Below, in pieces: positions 21,001 to 31,800 of a stretch of DNA of 36,310 nucleotides. A model generated the notes under the pieces. That model saw only the letters and a program-made list of their open reading frames with translations. It was not told the origin of the DNA and made no database searches. This DNA is from Reticulitermes lucifugus (Eukaryota; Arthropoda; Insecta; Blattodea; Rhinotermitidae), in contig JAKCWW010002132.1 of NCBI GenBank assembly GCA_026260175.1, positions 9,813 to 46,122 on the forward strand, given 5' to 3'. Each line of letters starts with the position of its first letter. Position 1 is the stretch's first letter. The position numbers and the translations under genes are program-made.

Positions 21001-22339
21001 TGGGCAATTAAGAGAATAAATACAACCCCTTATTATCCTCAGTTATCATTATATGAAAGGGTAAATTTAAATTTAAAAGCCCCTTTGAAAATTTACCATC
21101 ATCAGTCACAAAAGATCTGAGAACATGGCCTTCATTTGTTAGCTTCCACTTTTCATACTGAAATTCATAAAAGCAGTAAATTTACTCCTCCTAAGCTATT
21201 TCTGTGGTGGGAGTTAAATACTCCTTGAAACAGCTTGGGATTTGAATCATGTGAATCACAATGACAGACTCTGAAGGGAATAATAAATTTTGAATACAAG
21301 TCCTGGAAATTTTAAGGCCACAAGAAGGTGTGCTGCACAGAGGATTCATGTGTCCAGAAGACCAAATTCATTTAAGGTTGGGAACCTGGTTCTATATAAA
21401 TTGAGTATGGTTAGCCATGAGGCCCAAAGTGTTTCTGGCACAATATTTATGAAATGGTCCAGATAAGTAAGAGTGCAAAACATTTAGTTCCTAAAGTTGT
21501 TTAGTTAGCAAAATCTTGATACAGGAGTGGTAGTGAGAAAGGTGCATGCTAGTTGACTAATATTATATGGTAAACAAGGCATGCCTGACTCATAAGGTAC
21601 TAGCAGTACTGTGTAAAGGATGAACATAAGCACTCCATTATGGAATCTATGTACAGGGGACATAAACAGTAAGTAATCTCATTGTTCTCTCTTTCTTTCC
21701 CCTCATTACACCTCCCCTGTTCTTATTTTTTTATTACATTATTTAAGCTTTACTACCCACGTATCCTACTACTGGCGTGTGAACACAAGGTCCCACAGGT
21801 CTCGCACTACAGTTTTTCTCTACAGATACCATAATTCCAGATGATAAAGGCTAAAACAATCAAGAAAACTGATATTAGCATGTTCACTCCCAGCAACCCC
21901 ACTGCTTACTAAACTGCCAGCCCAGTCTTTTTTTACACTCTGCACTTATTTGGCAACGTAATACTTAAAAAAGTGTAATTTTCTCGTAAACTATTGTACA
22001 CACTTTAATGAAATTTTTTCACAGCACTGACTAGAAAGTCTAGTATTGTTTTAGCGTGTGATAGTTTGTGTCGCACATCCCCGGATGGAACGGCAAGTTG
22101 CAATTTTGTGCACACTATGCAAGGTAACACCCCACTCTTCACTAGGACCCACCTGAGCCCTCTGAAAACCCATAGGATTGTTCAAATGTAAAGATGATGA
22201 TGTCAGAAGGGTGCTTCATGTACCATCTAGTGACCAAAGTGGCAACTACATGGTCAAACTGTGTTTGTATTGCATGGTGCTCTCTTCAGACCATGGTTGG
22301 ATATGGAAGCTAACGTGCTGAAGGGATATTATAAGAAAA
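21001..22339. other. Gene-free stretch, probable 3' flank of RMC1
   Basis: No exon or element identified. A minus-strand ATTAAA (about 22013-22018) is one possible but unproven polyadenylation signal for RMC1, some 740 bp beyond its stop. Confidence 0.35.
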
Positions 22340-22414
22340 TACCTTTGTTGAACAGACATGCACAGCTCTGGGGTGAGAGGCCGGCGACTAACCGCCTGAG
22401 CCACGGCACGGCCC
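22340..22414 (-). mobile_element. tRNA-derived SINE head
   Basis: The minus strand starts GGGCCGTGCCGTGGCTCAGG and continues CGGTTAGTCGCCGGCC. The TGGCTCAGGCGGTTAG part (+ 22388-22403) is a polymerase III A-box as in tRNA-derived SINEs. Local GC content is much above the surroundings. No intact B-box follows, so it is a truncated SINE head rather than a tRNA gene. It lies in the presumptive 3'UTR or flank of RMC1, in sense orientation. Confidence 0.65.
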
Positions 22415-22753
22415 TTACTGTCATGTTGAGGTATTTGGAAGCACAAACTGTGCATACAATGCCAGGATTACATAAGTTCTGTATAAACAAAATATTTACA
22501 TACAGCAGCACAAGGCAATTGTCAGGGCATGAGCTCTGCTCTAGCTATTGCTAGGCCGCTACATGATGCAGTACTGTACACCTCTTGCACAGCTCAGGGC
22601 TGTAGGTTGTGCAGAGAAAACTAATTGTGAACGTAAGTTTTCAGATTTTCATGGTGGGCATTACTCACATAACAGTCTTCTGGGTTTTTACACCGTGCGT
22701 GACGTTTCTGAGGAACATGTAAACTACGACACCATCACTTCTCCTCTAGAATG

Positions 22754-22824
22754 TTAAAATGATGTATTGTCATTGTTGGTGAACAATGTCTGGTAGTGCT
22801 TCACATACATTTCACAGTGCTCAC
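22754..22824 (-). CDS. RMC1: RMC1 last exon
   Basis: Acceptor CAATTCCAG, then GEHCEMYVKHYQTLF and TAA (22754-22756). It matches the family's C-terminal G-E-H-C-E motif. With only 71 coding bases it is easily missed. Confidence 0.92.
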
Positions 22825-25800
22825 CTGGAATTGACAGAAACAAACACTCTTTAGCTGAGTCTGAAATTACAGTTATTAACAAAACGTAAGACAATCCAAT
22901 TCATTTTATGAGAAAACCATTTTCGTTTTCAGTTTCAAAACAGGATCAAAGTTTTTCATCCATATTTAACACCCCTCACACAAATATTTGTTCATCTGTA
23001 AACAGAATATTACGATCATCATGTTCTGGGATACACTACTATGTGGCACAGTAAACAGACACCAGTGTTTTGGACAAACCTGCTGCCTCCATGTTCAAGG
23101 TAGCAAGACTCAATGAAAAATTTAAATCATATTAAAATTCAAACTGAAATAAATAATTTTGGTTTCAACTTAAGAACAGTGGTCATTCGAGTGAAACTGT
23201 CCAAAAAATTTCCCCTGTCAAATTTTCTTGAATGACGTTTCCCAGTATAAAAATGTCCCATGACGCACTCCAGTCTGCTGGCACTACAAGTGACATCAAC
23301 AGCCACACTTTAAAAGTAACAGTTGTCTGAACACAAGCAGCCTAGAAATAAACCAACACAGTTTCACTGGTTTCGGCCAACTGACAATTTCTAGCTCTGT
23401 GACATACCTCAAAACGTACTAGGACATAAGACGGACATGACAGTATGTGTACTGCAGTAAAACATAGAATCCCAGTTGACAGTCACTACAGGTCGGATGC
23501 AGAACACAGCAATAATTCTGTTTGCCTACTGAGCCAATATCTTTGCTTGTAGTTACAGGTTAATCTGCTGCTTACCCTTGCCAAATGTAGTGCTGCCTTT
23601 AAGACGTTGGTTTCGCTGTTCAAAAAACTTGAAAACAGCATAGAAAATGGCTGAATCTCCAGTAGACTTTGCTGCTTCTAAGAACTTGCGAGCTGAGACC
23701 TGATCCACAACACCAACACTGCGCACAAACCTGCCATGAATGAATTCCTCATATTTAAACTTATACTCAAAACAACAGTAACAGTACAAGTTCTGAATAT
23801 CTCTGCTATAACTTGCATTAGGAGGTAGGGGCAGGGAGCAGGTGAGGAGAGAGGCAAGCAGTATTAACTAAGACACCAAAACAGGAAGTTGATGGGTGGG
23901 GCCACTACCAGCTCTGTTGTAACATTTTGGTTTGGCTGTGGACCAGAGCAGGTCATTTAAACATGCACATCTATGTACAAGTGTTATGCTTTCTCCTCCC
24001 ATGTTGTGGCAACACTGTAATATGGATGTATCCCCAGTCACAGTTTGTTGTTGTCAGTTTTCCATACAACCAACAGTACAGGAGTAAAAACTTCAGTCCT
24101 GGTACAAGGTTTGCAGGTAAGTTATCCCCACCAACTAAAAAGTTGTATAATGAAATTGGCAATGTGGAAACACAAGCATGGTTTGTGTTATGGCAGAAAC
24201 ATTTAAAAAGCTGCTGTAACACTAGACTGTATGCATGGGTAAACAGTGTTACTTCCTGCTCCAGCTGAGGTGACTGGCAGAATTCCTTGGTTGTACCTTG
24301 AAACAGGACACAACCGTTACCTTCCAGATTCTTCTAATCTCAATTTATGATCACTTTCCAATTTCCACACATCCTGTAGTCTCTGCAGCTGAACCAGCAT
24401 TAATAAATAACCTAGACAATGTATTCTTGCTTGTTAGTGAAAGGAATAAGTTAGATTTCAGGTGTTTACCATGGTACGTATTAAAATTACATACTTCCCA
24501 GATGTGGCTTTATTTTGATACACTGCCTTCTGCCACACATTTAGAGTAGAAACTCATTTCAGTAACAACCCTCACGCAAATGCTTGCATGTTACATATCT
24601 GCATGTGAACTAGCAAATTACAGTATTTTGAAACAATATCTGAAGACCATATGATACTTGAAAGGGCTACTTTTTATTCCTGACAGTTTTGAAGATTTTG
24701 ATGCCAGCATAGTATGCAGTTTTCAGAAAACATAACTGGTTGGCAGTTTGTCTAAGAAGATCATATTTTACTTGCGTTAACACTGTGTAGTAGCTGAAAA
24801 TGTCCTAGGTTATTTATAATGACATTCAATGATGAAAACCAAAACCACTGACATAAAAGTTTTAAGAAGTACTGAGGCAGGAACATGAAGAGACAGAATT
24901 ATCAGTAAAAGTTCTAGGGAAGCCAGCATTCAATTTGTTAACACACTTAGATGACAAACAACTACAGAATGGACAGAACAAGGATATCAAGAAGGGTATT
25001 AGAATTAAAATATAAAGAGACCTATGGGATGACCTAGAACAGGACAATTCAGCCAGATACTGGAAGGCCTCCACACAGGGAGCAACTAGCAAGAAAACTG
25101 AATGGGAAAGAGCATAAAAAGATGGAAGACAGATGGAGATCTTATACACTGCGGTGTATAAAATACTCTAGCTAACAAAATTTGCAGGAGGAGACTTCTC
25201 TAGTAAAACTACACTGTTATAACACAATGCTGTAAAATGTTCACTCCCCAAGGATAAAATTTAAACTACTAATGATCATTTTGCAAAGAACAAAGCACCT
25301 GAGAGCAGGCAGAATTTGTTGTTTGGATAGTAGAACTTCTATGATCTCTTCATTTGCTGTAGACAAGCGTTTTAACATGTCAAGTGCCAGCTGATGTGCA
25401 GGTGGGTACAGATTCTCCAATGACAGAAGCAGACATGCCTGAAATCAAGCAGAACACATGACTAGTGTTGGAGCATTATGCTGAGCACAATATCTCCAAT
25501 ATTCTTACTTCAACATAAAACAGAATAATGCTACCTCTTGTACAGACAGGAGCCAAGACACCTGTCAGTAGTGACTAGAATATGACCCTGCAAGAATAGA
25601 CAGACTAGGATATGACTCCTGGCAGGAGTAGACAGACTAGGAGGAGTAAACAGTTTCTTGCTTGTCACAGCGATCAGATAAGCTTTGACTAGGAGGAGTA
25701 TACAGTTTCTTGCTTGTCACAGTGATCAGATAAGCTTTGACACCCACCTAACATCCTCCACAATGTGTACCATACACATCCTAAATGTAATGCAAGAACA

Positions 25801-28800
25801 CATTATACAAAATTACACAGGCCATTATGAAGAGAAGAAGAGCAACGGCATCTTAAATTTGTGCCACAGAACTGTACACCTTGACAAGTAACAAATATGC
25901 TCACCATATATCCATCCTCTTATAACCTCTTAACACATTCACTACCAACGTTGACCATGGTCGATTTAAGTATTTACATTTTAATTTGCCAGCATCGACT
26001 TTAGTCAATCTAAAGNNNNNNNNNNNNNNNNNNNNNNNNNNNNNNNNNNNNNNNNNNNNNNNNNNNNNNNNNNNNNNNNNNNNNNNNNNNNNNTATAATT
26101 TATAAGATGACACACTAGTTGTTTAACATTCAAAAAATCGCTGGCAATTTAACACCATCAGGGATTTAAATACCCGGTAGTGAATGTGTTAAAACTGTAA
26201 AAATATGTGTCATCTACTTGAACACTGAAGAACCCCGCATTCTGCCGAGAGTCAATTTATTATGGGTTTTGTAAAATTCTTACAATAGACAGTGATTATG
26301 TCCCCAGTCAGTATTAACTGGCTGGTCTCGGTAGTGAACACAAATTGTGGGACTTAAGTAGGGACGGCTCGTTCCAGAGGGCTGCGGCCCTGCAGCCCTC
26401 TGGAACGAGCCGCCCCTGGATTTAAGATTCTCACAGCAGTGTTGCTTAAGATACTCTGGGACATGATGCCATGGGGCTGGGTGAGCAGTGCCCAACATTT
26501 CAAAGGCAGTACAGTGCCTGAAAATGTTGGGCACTGCTCACCCAATGATGCAGCATGAAAATCCAGGCTTGAATCTTCAAGACAAACTGTGTTTCTATAG
26601 GCCTACATGAAATTCAGGCTTCAAAACATTAAGAAATGTACTGACCAATGGCTTTGAGTCGGATACAACGTGGTACTGCAGCAACTGGTGCAGCTGGTAA
26701 TAGGCTTTATGTTGAACCAGAGCGTTGATAACCAATTCATGCAGATAATGTTGAACGGGTATGTGGAAGTCGGTAAGTGAACGGATGTACTCCAGCAGTA
26801 CCCATACTACAAACTTGCCTCCACCTAGAGACAAAATAAACAATAAACTTAAATTCAAAAAGTCACAGCTCTGGTTATAACATAAGCAGGAATATTAAAC
26901 ATTTATACCAAATAATATTTGCTAAAATTAATACTTTTATTCATTCTGATTCTACTTCACGCAGTACATAAAATTATAAACAGAAAAATCAACCTGTCAC
27001 ATCACTCACACACACACACACACACAAATAAAATAAAACAAACACAAACAAATGTATGTGACTTATGGTTTCATATCAAAAATTTTTGAGGCACCCTGAG
27101 GCAAATATAACATGCCTTCATGGAACAACCAGTAAATATAAAACTCATTGTTTTGTTAAATTAAGCTGCTTCAAGTTTGCATTGCATTTTTGAAATCAAA
27201 GTTCATCCTTGAATAAACTGTGTTGACATTAACATACTTTGCAAGCATCAGGACTCAAACACTTGGGAAAGATTCTGTAACTTTCAGGAATGTTATGCCA
27301 TTTAAATCATCTGTGGTGAGCCAATCAAACTGCAAGCCACTGGAAAATGAATGTAGGCACAGACCAAAAAAGCTTTTATATGGAGTAAATGAAGATTATT
27401 TCAATGAGAGCTCCAATTTTCCTAAATGTTTTACAAATTTCACTCCCACACATAACACTCAAACACTATAAACTGAGCCAAACATACCAGCCATATCAGC
27501 ACGTCTGTCTGCAAATCGGGAAAAAACATTAGTATACATGTCTGACTGGTCTATCGCAACTAGGGCTTTTGGTAATACTGGAGCTGCAGGGCGGGCAGGA
27601 GAGACACTCAGTCCAGTCGACGCAGGGGTAGCCATCTGCAAATGAATGCAGTGTTACTAATATCTTTGTGTTCATTGTTCAACATAAAGAAATCTTGGAC
27701 AAACACTTTCATACACCCTGCAACACACTACAGTGGATGTCATGACACACCACTCTTCTACATAATTGAAAACATGTGTATAGCTTCTATAGATAAAGAA
27801 TGCTTAAAGTGCTACACAAATTCATGTACGTTTTTCCTGCCACATTCATGTTTAAAACCAACAGCACACTGTATTTGATTAAATTAATCTCACCTGACTC
27901 TGCATTTCAACTTCTAAAAAACTTCTGTACACATCATTGAGGTGGTCAAATAGTTCAGCAATTACAACCAAGTGACTTCGATTTTGTTCTATTGGCTCTA
28001 GAATGTTCTGGAGAACCTGCAACAGTAAATTGTTTTGCTGTCTAATCACAATGTACTGTATTTTATATTTTTCCACTAACATTCTTTATAAAAAACTTCA
28101 CTCTCAAGGCTAATAATAGTGATGACTGCTAAGGTGTGAACAGAAGGACAGAAATGTAGTGGTGAGCTCTGCTATTAGTGATAATGGGACCTTCTTCTTT
28201 AATGCCACAATTGTGAAGATAGCCATACAGCATTACCACAATTGTGAAGATTGTTACACAACATTACTATCATGGTGAAGACAGCTATACAGCATGACCA
28301 TAATTGTGAAGATAGCCATAGAGCATTACCACAATTGTGAAGATTGTCACACAGCATTACCACCATGATGAAGACAGCTATACAGCATTACCATACTTGT
28401 GAAGATAGCCATACAGCATTACCATAATTGTGAAAATAGCCATAGAGCATTACCACAATTGTGAATACTGTCAAACAGCATTGCCATCACAGTGCAGATA
28501 GCCATACAGCATTACCATCATGGTTCTGAATCTAAAATCAAGCCTTTTTACAACTCTGCAGCTTTATGTTCTCATAATGAAATATATGTATTTACAAATT
28601 CAGTTCCCACTCCACAGAAAACACAGTTTTTCCTTTACAAGTATCAACTGGTTAACACTGTTCTGGGAAATAACTGCAGTTTATTGTCAGAATCACACAA
28701 AACACATAAATATACTGTAAGCAAAATTCAGCGTCTTAATGTTACAGCAGATTGTACACACAGTTACCACTGTGCTTGTAAGGGCTAGTAAAACAAAGAC

Positions 28801-31800
28801 ACAATATGAAACAAGACTGTGTACCTGAATGACAACAGGCTTAGAATCCTTCCTCTGAAGCAGGAAATCAACCAACAAGCATTTGTCTTGAATTAGCTTG
28901 ACCAGGGGTTCTAACCTGAGATTAATATACCTGTAAATCAAAATAATTTGAAGTAAAACCATTATCTCTCAGCCATGTTTGCTGCAGTGACAAAACACAT
29001 GAAAATGCACAAAACACACAAAAATGTAATTGAAATAACTATGGATCCTCAACAAGTAGCATCTGACGGTGTGTCACACTCATATTACTTACACAGTAAT
29101 GCCCAAAACAAGGAATAATGGATGGCCCTCTATTTCACCACAGTCATAAGGATAAATGAGGCCTCTATCTCACCAATAAACCAGCTGTTCAATACCCAAC
29201 AGAAGAAATAACGGATCAGCTTTTCTGTAACTGTTGCTACATATGGTGCCAGTGTTGGGCAACAGCAGTCTGCAGTCACTGCTGCCTCTGGTCCAGAAAC
29301 TGAAAGAGAATGCCCTATGCATCCAAAAATGCTGTCAACAACATTCCCAAAGGACTACTGGGAATGTCTAGTCTATCCATAATACATCCTGAGACTTGCA
29401 CCTTGAGTCTCCCACCACAGACAAATCAAGATGAAAGCCAAGATGTGCCAGTAGATCCCTTACATCTCTACAAAAACTAAACATGTGGCATGTCTCTGGG
29501 ACAAATTTCTCAGTTATTCTGATGATTATGTGGTGAAACAAGGCCTGTCTGTCATTCCTTGTCAGTCTGCACATCAACAAAAAAGTAACAAGCCATCAGA
29601 TAATACTTGCTGAACAGCCTTTGTATCTTCTACGATAATCTGGTGCAAGTCATTAATCTATGCACACTGCCTTTCTGAAACTAAATTTTCTTTTACAAAT
29701 ACAAAATCATTTTCAGTCCACATTACAAAACTCTTTAAGTGCCAACCTCACACTTTCTGAAAATATCTTTTCACACATAACAGACCTCTTGTCTTGAAAT
29801 ATAAGTAATTTTTCTTTAAATATTGTCTTCCAATTCTTGCAAAGAATGTGGACAGTTCACATGAACTATGTTTTTCAGTGTCCACCACAAACAATAATAC
29901 ACAGATTCAAGTCTGGGGATCTAGGGGGCTACAGTCCACAAGTTATCAACCATTTGTCAAATACCTCTTCTAGGGCAGTCACCCATAAATGTGCCGCTTT
30001 TGATGTGGCAATGTCCTGCATGAAGTAACTTTACATATTTTTCTTCTTCTGTTACTTCTCTTAAAGAACTGTATCAGAATTAACCACACACAGCACACAG
30101 GACTTTGTTGTGTCTTTCAAAAAACTAAGGCCCTGTGATTTTGCGTGCACTCAGTGCACACCAGATTCTTGATTTTAAGATCCTGCAAAGGGAACTCAAG
30201 AACTATGTGGCAAGTTTTTGGAACACCAATACCTGTTATGCTGACTGTTTACATTCCCATGTAATCTAAACCGTATCACCTTCCATTACTATCCTTGTTC
30301 AAAAGAATACATTTCTCACATATAGTGACTACCTGCACTGTATGATTCATAACACAAATGACCACCCATCTCACGTTCAAATGCTGGCAAACCTTACTGG
30401 CCAAGCCACCTCTGCATGTGGAGATCACATTTTCTTGTACCTGGAGGCATGATTAAATGAAGTATGTACACTAGTCATTTTGAGTCCAGACCTTATTCAA
30501 ACATTTTATTAATCCTGATGACTCCGAAAATGTTAAGTGATGGGTGTATTTTAAATTTGTTTACTTACTTGTGCAAACAGCTAAGCCAGTGCAAACCACT
30601 CAACAGAATGAGAGATAAATACATGCTTACATATACATACACACACACATATAAAAGACAAGTATGATATAACATCGTAATTAACACTGAGCCAGGTATA
30701 CAGAACTGCTGCTTGTCAGAGGGTACAAGTGCTTATCAACGACACATCAACCTTATGACCTCACAAAGAAACCTCAACTTTTACTTCGTAATACTTCCCG
30801 CACTGAATGGTAATGTGGTCAGGTATTCAAAATACAGTAGAACCCAGATAAGAAGTCCCCGCAAAAGAAGTTTTCCCCTGTAAGAAGTCTGATTTTTAAA
30901 GTTCCGAAATCCTATTGCTTTTAATAAGCTTCCCTCTTAATATGTCTTCCCACTTAAGAAGTCCCTAATCCTCTGGTCCCTTGAAAGACTTCTTAACAGG
31001 GTTCTACTGTATTACAATTGCACTACAAAGAATATCAGTTACCATAGACAGCCAAGCTTTGCATCAATCACAATGTTCGGCTGGAAGACAACCCAATTTG
31101 GAGAATCTGCGTACAGTTAAGATATATTCAAACTGATTGGCAAGTAACACAATACACATACAAAATCTGGAAATAAACTAACCCTATAGATTCAGGTCTT
31201 CTGGGATGTAATACAATGTCACCGTGCAGGCAGTTCCCAACATTTCAAGGGATCTTAGCTCCTTCTTCTTCAGGGCCAAGCAGTCCACAAAGAAGGCTTC
31301 TTGGAATCTTTGACGTTGAAGAAGACAGGACTATGATCCTTTGACATGGAAACTATTTGCCCAAAGACACAGTGTCACATCCTGGAAGACTTGAACCTTC
31401 AGCAACACTGCTGTGAGAACCTCAAATCACACAAGCAGATTCCTTCTTGAGAAGCTAACAGTTGCTCTGATATTGAACAATTCCCTTCCAATGAATTACA
31501 AATCACGAGTCTTCATCATAAATATGTAATTTCATTTTTGAAATTCACCTTTTGTTTAATATTTTACTGGACAAGCAGAAGCCATAATTGCACGCACCCT
31601 CCCTCCCACCCACCCATTGTAACACTTAAGTGGTACTGTGCCTGATGTATGTGTTTATAAATATAGGGATATCATTTCCACAGTAGAACCTCTGAATATC
31701 AGGATATGTAGGTATCTGAGTAAGTTATGGACATCAACAGGAATGTGGCACGGGACTGTGTAAATCACAATAGTGGACGGCACATTACATTTCGTGACGT

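Noticed and set aside
22246..22455. Short minus-strand frame reading GRAVAQAVSRRPLTPE
   Set aside because: This peptide is the translation of a tRNA-derived SINE head, not a gene.
28205..28518. CRISPR-like array of regularly spaced repeats
   Set aside because: The units are head-to-tail without unique spacers, and the window is eukaryotic; it is a minisatellite.
31205..31275. CTGAAGA ... GAAA on the minus strand, like the hammerhead-like motifs
   Set aside because: Only two stem I base pairs can form and the residue at the cleavage position does not fit, so the match is probably a related but non-functional repeat or chance.
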